Below, piece after piece: positions 45,005 to 52,796 of a stretch of DNA of 64,000 bases; position 1 is the stretch's first letter, and each line of letters begins with the position of its first letter. The notes under the pieces were generated by a model, which made no database searches, had not been told where the DNA came from, and was given only the letters and a program-made list of their open reading frames with translations. The stretch comes from Burkholderiales bacterium (lineage in GTDB: Bacteria; Pseudomonadota; Gammaproteobacteria; Burkholderiales; Burkholderiaceae_E), in the NCBI GenBank assembly GCA_003577305.1, contig QEVL01000006.1, positions 44,853-108,852 of the forward strand, read 5' to 3'. The translations under genes were made by a program, and so were the position numbers.

Positions 45005-46783
45005 TTGAAGTCCAATCCGAACCACACATCGCAGAGCAGCGCGCGCGGCGCCGGGGCGTCGCACGGGGCTGCAACGAGCCTCTCGATCGCCCTGGCCGGC
45101 AGCGGCGGCAGCGGCGTCATGACCGCGGGCAACCTGCTGCTCGACGCGGCTGCGCGGGCGGGCCTCTATGGCCTGATGGTACGCACCAGCGGGCCGCAGA
45201 TCCGCGGCGGCGAAGCGGCGGCGCTGCTGCGTCTGGCACGCATGCAGACCGAATCGCTCGATGACGGCTTCGACCTGCTGCTCGCGATCGACTGGCAGAA
45301 CATCAACCGCTTCGCCGACGAGATCCCGATGCGCGCATCGGGCCTGCTCATGGGCGACTCCGACGAAGGCGAGCCGCCCGAGGTCTTCCTCGCCGGGGGC
45401 GCGCGCTTCGTGTCGCTGCCCCTGAAGAAGATGGCCAAGGCCATCCCCGGCAGCTGGATCAACATGGTCGCGCTGGGCGTCTCCGGCGCGCTCGCGGGCC
45501 TTCCGACCGAAGCGCTGGAAGAGGCGCTGCGCGCGTCGTGGAAGCGCGGCGACGCCGCGCTCGAGGCGAACCTGAAGGCGCTGCGCGCCGGCGTCGACGC
45601 GGCCGCCGGGATCGAGGGCGTGCCGCGCATCGCGAGCGCAGCAGCGCCCACGCAGAAGCGCTGGCTGCTCAGCGGCAACGAGGGCGCCGGCTTCGGCGCG
45701 CTGCGTGGCGGCATCCGCTTCGTTGCCGCCTACCCGATCACGCCGGCCACCGAGCTGCTCGAATGGATGGCGCCGGCGCTCACCAAGGTGGGCGGCACGC
45801 TGCTGCAGGCCGAAGACGAACTCGCCTCGATCAACATGATCATCGGTGCGTCGTTCGGCGGCGTGCCATCGCTCACCGCCACCGCCGGCCCCGGCATGGC
45901 GCTGATGACCGAAGGCATCGGCCTGGCAGTGAGCGCCGAGGTGCCGGTGGTGATCGTCGACGTGATGCGCGGCGGCCCGTCCACCGGCATTCCGGCCAAG
46001 AGCGAGCAGAGCGACCTGTCGTTCGCCGTCAGCGGGCTGCACGGCGACGCGCCGCGCCTGGTGCTCGCGCCCACCTCGATCGCCGACTGTGTGGCGACCA
46101 CCCAATGGGCAGTCCAGCTGGCCGAGGCGATGCAGGCTCCGGCCATCGTGCTGTCCGACCAGTTCATGGGCCAGTCGCGCGCAATCATCGACCGCCCGGC
46201 CGATCCGGGCTTCACCGCGAGGCGCCTCGTGGCCGAAGCCGATACGCCCGACTTCAAGCGCTACCGCAACACCGAGTCGGGTGTCTCGCCGATGGCCATT
46301 CCCGGCACGCCCGGCATCGTCTATACCGCCGACGGCCTCGAGAAGAACGAAGGCGGCATTCCGAGCAGCCAGGCGCGCGACCACTACACGCAGCTCGACA
46401 AGCGTGCGCGCAAGCTGCTGCAGTACGACTACGGCGACTGGTGGGCCGACCTCGAAGGCGAAGGCGACGTCGCGATCATCACCTTCGGCTCGGTCACCGA
46501 CGTGGCGCGCGAGGCGCTCGCCAGGCTCGCCGCCCAGGGCGTAAAGGCGCGCCTGGTCGCGCTGCGGCTGCTCGCGCCCGCACTGCCCGAGCGGCTCGAG
46601 AAAGCGCTCGAAGGCGTCAGCCGCGTACTGGTGGTCGAGCAGAACCATACCGCCCAGCTGTTCCGCTACCTGCGGTCGATGTACGACCTGCCAGGCAAAC
46701 CGGCCAGCTTTCATCGACCCGGCCCGCTGCCGATGCGCCCGGGCGAACTCGCGCAAGTCATTCTCGATTGGAGGCAGCAATGA
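45005..46783 (+). CDS. korA: 2-oxoglutarate:ferredoxin oxidoreductase, alpha/gamma fusion subunit
   Basis: KorA of 592 residues, a fusion of the gamma domain (about residues 25-215, ALAGSGGSGVMTAGNLLLDA) and the alpha domain (from SGNEGAGFGALRGGIRFVAA with AYPITPATELLEWM). It oxidises 2-oxoglutarate to succinyl-CoA with KorB and reduces the ferredoxin used by benzoyl-CoA reductase, as known for Thauera aromatica. The frame starts with TTG at 45005; no ATG is available before the gamma domain core. The divergent control region holds a perfect FNR-type box. Its stop overlaps korB. Confidence 0.92.
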   Translation: MKSNPNHTSQSSARGAGASHGAATSLSIALAGSGGSGVMTAGNLLLDAAARAGLYGLMVRTSGPQIRGGEAAALLRLARMQTESLDDGFDLLLAIDWQNINRFADEIPMRASGLLMGDSDEGEPPEVFLAGGARFVSLPLKKMAKAIPGSWINMVALGVSGALAGLPTEALEEALRASWKRGDAALEANLKALRAGVDAAAGIEGVPRIASAAAPTQKRWLLSGNEGAGFGALRGGIRFVAAYPITPATELLEWMAPALTKVGGTLLQAEDELASINMIIGASFGGVPSLTATAGPGMALMTEGIGLAVSAEVPVVIVDVMRGGPSTGIPAKSEQSDLSFAVSGLHGDAPRLVLAPTSIADCVATTQWAVQLAEAMQAPAIVLSDQFMGQSRAIIDRPADPGFTARRLVAEADTPDFKRYRNTESGVSPMAIPGTPGIVYTADGLEKNEGGIPSSQARDHYTQLDKRARKLLQYDYGDWWADLEGEGDVAIITFGSVTDVAREALARLAAQGVKARLVALRLLAPALPERLEKALEGVSRVLVVEQNHTAQLFRYLRSMYDLPGKPASFHRPGPLPMRPGELAQVILDWRQQ

Positions 46784-47637
46784 ACGAGGCAGCCGCCCTG
46801 CCCGAAGCCGCCGAGGCAGCCGCACCGCTGACGGCAAAAGACTACAAATCGGCCTACAAACCCATCTGGTGTCCGGGCTGCGGCGATTACTCGGTGCTCG
46901 GCGCGATCACCAAGGCGTTCGCCATGGTGCAGGTGCGCCCGGAGAACATCGCCGTGGTGTCGGGCATCGGCTGCTCCTCGCGCATCCCCGCATACACCTC
47001 GTGTTACGGCTTTCACGGCGTGCACGGCCGCTCGCTCGCGGCGGCCACCGGCCTGAAGGTGGCACGCCCCGAGCTCACCGTGCTGGTGGCCAGCGGCGAC
47101 GGCGACGGGTACTCGATCGGCGGCAATCACTTCCTGCACGCTTGCCGACGCAACGTGGACCTCACCTACATCGTGATGGACAACCACGTCTACGGCATGA
47201 CCAAGGGCCAGCCCTCGCCGACTACCGAGCCCGACTGGGACTCCAAGCTCTCGCCCGGCGGCACCGGCGTGCGCCCGTTCCACCCGCTGGTCATCGCGCT
47301 GGCCTCGGGCGCCAACTTCGTTGCCCGCGCCTTCTCGGGCGACCCCAACGGCACCGCCGACATCATCGCGCAGGCGATCCGCCACCCGGGCTTCTCGTTC
47401 GTCGAGATCCTCAGCCCCTGCGTCACCTTTCGGCCCGAGCAGCGCTCCTGGAAGGAGCAGGCGCGCCCGGCGCCGGTCGGCCCGACCAGCGACGGCGCAC
47501 GCGCCGCGCACCGCCTCATGACCGACGACGGTTTCAACATCGGGGTGCTGTACACTGGAAATCGCACACCGTATCCGCTCGGGCCGCGTGGCACGCGGCG
47601 CGAGATCGCCGAGATCGAGGCGGAGTTCGAACTATGA
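46780..47637 (+). CDS. korB: 2-oxoglutarate:ferredoxin oxidoreductase, beta subunit
   Basis: Thiamine-diphosphate-binding subunit of 285 residues. Cluster and cofactor motifs are PIWCPGCGDYSVLGAI, VVSGIGCSSRIPAYTSCYG with HGVHGRSLAAATGLK, and the TPP motif ASGDGDGYSIGGNHFLHA ending VMDNHVYGMTKGQPSPT. A C-terminal cysteine in ILSPCVTF provides the last [4Fe-4S] ligand. GAGGCAGCA precedes the ATG, which overlaps the korA stop by four bases. It is followed, with another four-base overlap, by the rubrerythrin-like gene. Confidence 0.94.
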   Translation: MNEAAALPEAAEAAAPLTAKDYKSAYKPIWCPGCGDYSVLGAITKAFAMVQVRPENIAVVSGIGCSSRIPAYTSCYGFHGVHGRSLAAATGLKVARPELTVLVASGDGDGYSIGGNHFLHACRRNVDLTYIVMDNHVYGMTKGQPSPTTEPDWDSKLSPGGTGVRPFHPLVIALASGANFVARAFSGDPNGTADIIAQAIRHPGFSFVEILSPCVTFRPEQRSWKEQARPAPVGPTSDGARAAHRLMTDDGFNIGVLYTGNRTPYPLGPRGTRREIAEIEAEFEL

Positions 47638-48155
47638 ATGCCAGAAAGGCAAAGGCTCCGCGCTCACTCGAAGAGTTCATGGCCAAGGCCTACGAGATGG
47701 AGATCGAGGCTGCCGAACGCTATGCCGACTTCGCCGACGCGATGCAGACGCACAACAACACCGAGGTCGCCAACCTGTTCCGCAAGATGTCGGAGATCGA
47801 GGGCAAGCACGCGACGCAGATCATGGCCGAGATGGGCTGGAAGGTGCCGCCCCAACCCGGCGCGGCAACCTGGGAAGGCTTCGAGGGGCCCGAAACCGTC
47901 CCGATGGACGAAGTGCACTACCTGATGCAGCCCTACCACGCGCTGCAACTCGCACTGGCCAGCGAAGAGCGTGCCGAACGCTTTTTCGCGCGCATCGCCG
48001 AAGCGGCAACCGTCGAGTCGGTTCGCAAGGCCGCGCTCGAACTGCAGGGCGAAGAGCGCGAGCACGTCGAGCTGATCAGGGACTGGCTCGCGAAAGTGCC
48101 CAAGCCCGACCGCAATTGGGCCGACGATCCCGATCCGCCGCGTTACACCGACTGA
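47634..48155 (+). CDS. Rubrerythrin-like ferritin-fold diiron protein
   Basis: Four-helix diiron protein of 173 residues without a rubredoxin domain. Iron ligands are visible as Glu/ExxH motifs in YEMEIEAAERYADFA, MSEIEGKHATQIMAE, LASEERAERFFARIAE and LQGEEREHVELIRDWL. Rubrerythrins remove peroxide in anaerobes; here the gene overlaps korB by four bases, so protection of oxygen-sensitive KorAB and benzoyl-CoA reductase is a reasonable, inferred role. The central Trp/Pro/Gly-rich loop (about residues 62-90) is unusual and may bind a partner. The electron donor would have to be external, since no rubredoxin domain is present. Confidence 0.85.
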   Translation: MNARKAKAPRSLEEFMAKAYEMEIEAAERYADFADAMQTHNNTEVANLFRKMSEIEGKHATQIMAEMGWKVPPQPGAATWEGFEGPETVPMDEVHYLMQPYHALQLALASEERAERFFARIAEAATVESVRKAALELQGEEREHVELIRDWLAKVPKPDRNWADDPDPPRYTD

Positions 48156-48187
48156 CGGCGCTCCGACCCGACCGAGGAATCCCGCAC

Positions 48188-48583
48188 ATGCAGACTCTTC
48201 TCCCCGACGGCTGGGCGCCGCCCATCGGCTACGCCAACGGCATCGCGGTCGATGCAGGCCGCATCGTCTTCGTCGCCGGCCAGGTCGGCTGGGACGCGCA
48301 GCAGAAATTCCAGTCGGAAGACATCGTGCCGCAGTTCGAGCAGGCACTGGAGAACATCGTCGCGATCCTGGCCAAGGCGGGCGCAAAGCCCGAGCACATC
48401 TGCCGGATGACGGCCTACTGTTGCGACAAGCCCGCCTACATGGCGGCGCGCAAGGAGCTCGGCAAGATCTGGCGCAAGCACATCGGCCAGCACTACCCGG
48501 CGATGAGCATGATCTTCGTCTCCGACCTGCTCGACAACCCGGGCAAGATCGAACTCGAAGCCACCGCGGTCGTGCCGAAGTAG
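48188..48583 (+). CDS. RidA (YjgF/YER057c/UK114) family protein
   Basis: Trimeric small protein of 131 residues. Typical segments are GYANGIAVDAGRIVFVAGQVGWDA, VPQFEQALENIVAILAKAGA and the C-terminal FVSDLLDNPGKIELEATAVVPK. RidA proteins hydrolyse reactive enamines/imines; some pathway-linked subfamilies replace the active-site Arg. Here the usual PARS...V motif is replaced by PAMSMIFVSDL, so the key Arg is missing and imine deaminase activity is doubtful. GAGGAA lies eight bases before the ATG. It closes the kor operon. Its role in aromatic degradation is unknown. Confidence 0.85.
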   Translation: MQTLLPDGWAPPIGYANGIAVDAGRIVFVAGQVGWDAQQKFQSEDIVPQFEQALENIVAILAKAGAKPEHICRMTAYCCDKPAYMAARKELGKIWRKHIGQHYPAMSMIFVSDLLDNPGKIELEATAVVPK

Positions 48584-48585
48584 CG

Positions 48586-48605
48586 GCCGGCGCGTTCGCG
48601 CCGGC
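48586..48605. terminator. Bidirectional stem-loop after ridA
   Basis: GCCGGCGCGTTCGCGCCGGC is a perfect 20-base palindrome (eight-base stem, GTTC loop) in the 26-base gap between the convergent ridA-like and cytochrome c/d1 genes. No uridine tract follows, only TGCTT. Confidence 0.5.
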
Positions 48606-48609
48606 TGCT

Positions 48610-50199
48610 TCACTTCACGGTCGGCTGGAGTCCGACCACGACGGTGCGCGCCCTCACGCGCGAGAAGACGCCTGCCGGCACGTCCACCGGAATCGACTTC
48701 ACCTCGCGCAGCGTGCGCGAATCGAAGATCACCAGTCGCCCGCCCGGCACCGACAGGCTGCGATCGCCGCGATACCGGGCGCTCACGTAGAAGAAGTCGC
48801 CGCGCGCGGTGTATTCGGGGAAGTGCGAGTGGCCGAGCGTGCCCTCGACCTCGAGCGTACGCACCACCTCGAGCGTGTTCTTGTCGACGAACTGCAGCTT
48901 GTTCGCGTTCGGCCCGGTGCCGACGATGTCGACGATCACGTAGGGCGCGTCGGGATGCGCCGCCGGCGACTCGGTCGGGCCGATCACCGGAATCCGCTTG
49001 ACCACGTCGAAGGTGTTCATGTCGAAGACGGTGACTTCGTACGACGGGCACTTGTCCTCGCCGATGTTGGTGCCGATGCCGAGCAGGCGGCCGTTGGAGC
49101 GGATCACCGCACCCGAACCGAGATGCGGTTTGCAGCCCGAAGGGATCTTGCGCACGATGCGCGCTTCCGAAAGGTCGATGACCGTGTTCAGGTGATCGTC
49201 GTACGAGGAAACCACCAGGTAGCGGCCGTCGGGCGAGAGGAAGCCATCGTGCAGATGGCGGCCCACGTCCTTGATCGCGGTGATCGGCATGCCGCGCCGG
49301 TCGAGGTCGACGATCCACACCTGCCCTGCCTGCTCGAGCGCCACCACGAACCAGTTGGCGAAAGGCGTCGAGGTGATGATGCCGGCGTCGGCCTCCACCA
49401 TCTTGCCGTCCGGATCGACCCCGGCGAGCTCGATCAGGTGCAAGGGCTCGAGCGTGGCGGCGTCCATGATCACCATGGTGTGCGGCACGTACGAGCCTGC
49501 GGCCACGTAGCGCCCGTCGCGCGACACTGCGAGCGAGGTGCCGTTCAGGCCGGCGCGCACCTTGCGCACCGTGCGCATCGAATACAGGTCGACCTTGTGA
49601 ACCCAACCGGCGTCGTCGCGCACATAGGCCCAGCGCGGTTCGGTCGGATGGAAGTCCATCAGGTGCGGCCCGAAGACGGTGGGGACTTCGCCGACCTTGC
49701 GGTGCGTCCTGCCGTCGAAGAAGAGCACTTTTGCTTCCTTTCCGGCGGCCTGGCGGCCGCGCGACATGACCGCCATCAGGTCGTCGATCCGGTCGATCTT
49801 GTAGGTGGGCGCGGACGGCAGCCTGGATTCGTCGGCGACCAGCACCTCGAGCGACGCGCGCACGTCGCCGATGCTCCAGGACGGCTTCGTTTTCGGCTGG
49901 GTAGTGATCAGTTCGGCCAGCAGTTCGCGGTCTTTCACCGACAGCGTGCCGCGCCAGGACGGGTGCTGCGGCATCAGCGTGGGCGGCTTGCCGCTGAGGA
50001 TGATCTCGGCGACCTCGCCGGCTCCGAGCTTCGTCTCGTCGCGGTTCAGGGCCGGGCCGATGTAGCCGCCGCGATCGGCACCGTGGCATACGGCGCAGTG
50101 CTGCGCGAACAGGCGCTCGGCGCGCGGAACGTCGAGAGCCCCGGCCGCCAGCGGCATCGCCGCCGTCACGAGAAATGCCACGACCGCACGGATCTTCAT
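48610..50199 (-). CDS. Cytochrome c / cytochrome d1-type propeller protein (NirS/NirN-like)
   Basis: Periplasmic protein of 529 residues. A signal peptide (to about residue 21, LAAGALD) is followed by a cytochrome c domain with heme site C35-AVCH and axial Met in PTLMPQHP. An eight-bladed d1-type propeller follows from about residue 135, with repeats such as LAVSRDGRYVAAGSY and FLSPDGRYLVVSSY. This is the architecture of cd1 nitrite reductase NirS and its relatives NirN and NirF. No nirCFDLGHJ genes for heme d1 synthesis are near, so identity as respiratory NirS is not supported. AGGAGG precedes the ATG at 50199. It is convergent with the kor operon. Confidence 0.75.
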   Translation of the reverse strand: MKIRAVVAFLVTAAMPLAAGALDVPRAERLFAQHCAVCHGADRGGYIGPALNRDETKLGAGEVAEIILSGKPPTLMPQHPSWRGTLSVKDRELLAELITTQPKTKPSWSIGDVRASLEVLVADESRLPSAPTYKIDRIDDLMAVMSRGRQAAGKEAKVLFFDGRTHRKVGEVPTVFGPHLMDFHPTEPRWAYVRDDAGWVHKVDLYSMRTVRKVRAGLNGTSLAVSRDGRYVAAGSYVPHTMVIMDAATLEPLHLIELAGVDPDGKMVEADAGIITSTPFANWFVVALEQAGQVWIVDLDRRGMPITAIKDVGRHLHDGFLSPDGRYLVVSSYDDHLNTVIDLSEARIVRKIPSGCKPHLGSGAVIRSNGRLLGIGTNIGEDKCPSYEVTVFDMNTFDVVKRIPVIGPTESPAAHPDAPYVIVDIVGTGPNANKLQFVDKNTLEVVRTLEVEGTLGHSHFPEYTARGDFFYVSARYRGDRSLSVPGGRLVIFDSRTLREVKSIPVDVPAGVFSRVRARTVVVGLQPTVK

Positions 50200-50338
50200 C
50201 GAGATTGTCCTCCTGCACCTGCACCCGACCCTGCCAGGGCCTGCGGCAAGCGGCAAGCAGCAATACCGGCCACACACCCGAATCGGCGATTATGCGCACG
50301 CACGCCCGGCGCGCGCGATTAGTTGAGTGCTGTCGTGC

Positions 50339-50369
50339 GATACGAAAGCCACGATACGAAAGCTACAAT
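50339..50369 (+). promoter_or_regulatory. Tandem 14-bp repeat with -10 element, folA promoter
   Basis: Two adjacent copies of GATACGAAAGCYAC (50339-50352 and 50353-50366) precede folA, and the second runs into TACAAT (50364-50369), a good -10 hexamer. A transcription start near 50376 would give a leader of about 25 bases to the ATG at 50400. No clear -35 is seen. Confidence 0.45.
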
Positions 50370-50399
50370 CGCGACTCGCGCCGGATCGCGGCAGGTCGA

Positions 50400-50987
50400 A
50401 TGACCCACCGGATCCACGGCGAAACCGCATCGGACATGAACGATTCCCCCGAAGATGGCAGCCAGACCGCGCCGGCCGCAGGCCCGCGCATCACGATCGT
50501 CGTCGCCCGCGCGCGCGGCGGCGTCATCGGCGCAGGCAACGGCCTGCCCTGGCACTTGCCCGAAGACCTGAAGCACTTTCGCACGACCACGATGGGGCAC
50601 GCGATCGTCATGGGGCGCAAGACCTTCGAATCGATCGGAAAGGCGCTCCCGGGCCGGCGAACCATCGTGGTGAGCCGCAACCCGCACTGGACGCACGCGG
50701 GCTGCGAGAACGCCAGTTCGCTCGAAGCGGCGATCGCGCTCGCCGCGCAGCCGGGCCCCGACCCGTCGATCTCCACCGAAGAGGTGTTCGTCGTGGGCGG
50801 CGAGCAACTGTTCCGCGACGCGATCGGCATTGCCAAGCGTGCGATCGTCACCGAAATCGACCTCGAAGTGGCCGGCGACGCGCACTTCCCCGAACTCGAT
50901 CCGCGGCAATGGCGCGTGCACTCGCGCAGCGAGCACCGTTCGGCCAGGGGCCCCCACTACACGATCATCGACTACCGCCGCGACTGA
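50400..50987 (+). CDS. folA: Dihydrofolate reductase
   Basis: Cytosolic enzyme reducing dihydrofolate to tetrahydrofolate with NADPH. Core motifs are RITIVVARARGGVIGAGNGLPWHLPEDLKHF, split around Trp-His-Leu-Pro-Glu-Asp with the catalytic acid, then IVMGRKTFESIGKALPGR and VVGGEQLFRDAIGIA. From the ATG at 50400 it has 195 residues; an ATG at 50436 would give 183, closer to the family mean of about 165. The first is preferred for its better Shine-Dalgarno (GGCAGG) and distance from the -10, but the choice is not certain. The leader before the core is non-conserved. Confidence 0.92.
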   Translation: MTHRIHGETASDMNDSPEDGSQTAPAAGPRITIVVARARGGVIGAGNGLPWHLPEDLKHFRTTTMGHAIVMGRKTFESIGKALPGRRTIVVSRNPHWTHAGCENASSLEAAIALAAQPGPDPSISTEEVFVVGGEQLFRDAIGIAKRAIVTEIDLEVAGDAHFPELDPRQWRVHSRSEHRSARGPHYTIIDYRRD

Positions 50988-51022
50988 AGCGCAGGCCGCC
51001 TCCGGTAGAATCCGTTCCGGCC

Positions 51023-51098
51023 GCCCCCGTAGCTCAGTGGATAGAGCATCCCCCTCCTAAGGGGAGGGTCGCACGTTCGATTCGTGCCGGGGGCGCCA
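51023..51098 (+). tRNA. tRNA-Arg (anticodon CCT)
   Basis: Cloverleaf of 76 bases: acceptor GCCCCCG/CGGGGGC, D arm GCTC-loop-GAGC, anticodon arm TCCCC-CTCCTAA-GGGGA with anticodon CCT, T arm GCACG-TTCGATT-CGTGC, and discriminator G followed by an encoded CCA at 51096-51098. A TAGAAT at 51006-51011 may be its -10. It reads AGG, a rare codon in such genomes. tRNA 3' ends are common integration sites, and here a transposase fragment and lower-G+C DNA begin immediately after the CCA. Confidence 0.96.
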
Positions 51099-51299
51099 GA
51101 ACCCCACGGTCGGACGGTTCACCCGAGCTGCGTGGCGACCACGCTGTTGGGCGCGCCGTCGGACATGCGCAGAATCCACTGCGCTTGCCTCGCCAGCGCG
51201 GCCGGCAAGCTCTGCGAGGGCGCGATCGACTCGAGCCGCGCGCTACTCGGCCCCCACAATCAGCTCCTTGGCTGGCCTGCCCAGCAATACTTTCATCAT
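51099..51299 (-). pseudogene. IS630-type transposase N-terminal remnant
   Basis: Read on the minus strand from 51299, three pieces in different frames line up with the N-terminus of IS630-family transposases. They are MMKVLLGRPAKELIVGAE, then ARLESIAPSQSLPAALARQA and WILRMSDGAPNSVVATQLG, then VNRPTVGFWR. A one-base insertion separates pieces one and two, and a one-base loss separates two and three. The helix-turn-helix half is all that remains, cut exactly at the end of the tRNA. It fills the otherwise empty stretch between the tRNA and the next gene. Family assignment is by pattern and by the order of the pieces; the DDE catalytic part is absent. Confidence 0.65.
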
Positions 51300-51340
51300 A
51301 ATCGATTGAACCGCGGACGAAAGACCTTCAGAGAGAGGGT

Positions 51341-52045
51341 TCAAACCGTGCAGTAACGCTCCTGAATCTCCCGATCCGCCAGCAGCGCACTTCCCACCCC
51401 CTGATGCACGATTGTCCCCTGATCCATGATGTAGGCTCGGTCGGCCACTTCCAGCGCCATCTCCACATTCTGCTCGACGAGCACGATCGTCGTCCCGCAA
51501 TTCTTCAGCTCCGAGAACAACTCGAACATCTCGTCGACGAGCACCGGCATGATCCCTTCGGTGGGCTCGTCAAGCATGATCAGCTTCGGCCCGGAGACCA
51601 TCGCGCGTGCGATCGCGAGCATTTGCTGCTCCCCGCCCGACATCGTGATTGCTTCTTGCGAGAGGCGCTCACCGAGGCGCGGGAACCGCTTCGCGATGCC
51701 GTCGATAACCTCGGCTTCGCGGCCGCGGTTGCCGGATCGCAGCAGTCCCAGCCGAAGGTTCTCGCGCACGGTCAGTCCTGGCACAATCCGCCGCTCCTCG
51801 GGAACGTAGCCGAGGCCCATGTGGAATCGCTCGTGAGGCGCGCGCCCGCTGATCTCGACGCCGTCGAAGTGCACCGCTCCGGCGCTGCGGGCCAGCAGTC
51901 CCATGATCGCGCGCAGCGTGGTCGTCTTGCCGGCGCCGTTGCGGCCGATCAGCGCGACGATCTCGCCCGCCTCGACGTTCAGGTCGATACCCTGCAGCAC
52001 GTGGCTGCGCCCGTACCAGGCGTTAAGGTTCTCGACTTGCAGCAT
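51341..52045 (-). CDS. Branched-chain-type ABC ATPase LivF (second importer)
   Basis: ATPase of 234 residues, last gene of a minus-strand operon. It begins MLQVENLNAWYGRSHVLQGI; Walker A is LIGRNGAGKTTTLRAIMG, the LivF segment is MGLGYVPEERRIVPGLTVREN, the signature is MSGGEQQMLAIARAMV, and Walker B is KLIMLDEPTEGIMP. The ATG at 52043-52045 lies 23 bases inside livG; a longer upstream frame is overlap with livG and lacks similarity. It serves the second HAAT importer together with the livG-type ATPase before it. The substrate is probably that of the adjacent molybdenum hydroxylase. Confidence 0.92.
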   Translation of the reverse strand: MLQVENLNAWYGRSHVLQGIDLNVEAGEIVALIGRNGAGKTTTLRAIMGLLARSAGAVHFDGVEISGRAPHERFHMGLGYVPEERRIVPGLTVRENLRLGLLRSGNRGREAEVIDGIAKRFPRLGERLSQEAITMSGGEQQMLAIARAMVSGPKLIMLDEPTEGIMPVLVDEMFELFSELKNCGTTIVLVEQNVEMALEVADRAYIMDQGTIVHQGVGSALLADREIQERYCTV

Positions 52046-52796
52046 GGGTGCGCTCCCGACCAAGATAGACTCGCTTGACCTCTTCGTTCGCACGGATTTC
52101 GTCCGGCGCACCCTCGGCGAGCACTTGGCCCTGGTGCAGCACGACAAGGTGATCGCTGATCCCCATTACGAGTTTCATCTTGTGCTCCACTAGAACCACC
52201 GTGCGCTCCTCGGCAAGCCGTACGATCAGATCCATCATCTCGCGGGTTTCCTCCGGGCTCATGCCGGCGGTCGGCTCGTCGAGGAGCAGCAGTCTCGGAC
52301 GACAAGCGAGCGCGATCGCGATCTCGAGCGCACGCTGCTGGCCGTGAGCGAGAGTCTCGGCAGCACGCCTGGCATGTGGCAACAGATGCACGGTGCGCAG
52401 CAGTTCATCAGCTTTGTCGACAAGTTCGCTGAAGGCTTCGCGTCGGCGGAACATTTGGTACCGCGTGTGCATCGCCTGCACCGCAATGCGTACGTTCTCC
52501 CGCGCGGTGAGCTGCGGGAACACGTTGGTTATCTGGAACGACTTCGCTATTCCGAGGTGTGCGAAACGGTGCTGTGGCTGACCCGTGATGTCAGCGCCGT
52601 CATAGACGATGCGCCCGCCGGAAGGAGGGAAGGCGCCGGAGATCACATTGAAGAACGTGCTCTTGCCTGCGCCGTTCGGGCCAATGACCGCTGTGAGGCG
52701 CGAGCGCGGGAAGCTCACGCTCACATTGTCAAGCGCGACGAAGTTCTGGAAGCGCTTCGATACGCCTTCGGCATGGAGGATGACGTCGGTGCTCAT
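52023..52796 (-). CDS. Branched-chain-type ABC ATPase LivG (second importer)
   Basis: ATPase of 257 residues. Walker A is VIGPNGAGKSTFFNVISG, the Q-loop is in LGIAKSFQITNVFPQLTARE, the signature is LAHGQQRALEIAIALA, Walker B is RLLLLDEPTAGMSP, and the switch histidine is in VVLVEHKMKLVMGISD. The ATG at 52794-52796 overlaps the livM stop by four bases and is preferred over one four codons upstream. Sequence is distinct from the livG of the 28.6 kb importer, so the two transport operons are not recent duplicates. Confidence 0.92.
   Translation of the reverse strand: MSTDVILHAEGVSKRFQNFVALDNVSVSFPRSRLTAVIGPNGAGKSTFFNVISGAFPPSGGRIVYDGADITGQPQHRFAHLGIAKSFQITNVFPQLTARENVRIAVQAMHTRYQMFRRREAFSELVDKADELLRTVHLLPHARRAAETLAHGQQRALEIAIALACRPRLLLLDEPTAGMSPEETREMMDLIVRLAEERTVVLVEHKMKLVMGISDHLVVLHQGQVLAEGAPDEIRANEEVKRVYLGRERTHAASREP

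Noticed and set aside
48610..50199. Respiratory nitrite reductase NirS
   Set aside because: No heme d1 biosynthesis or nirC-type genes are near and key propeller residues could not be verified by eye; only the broader family is claimed.
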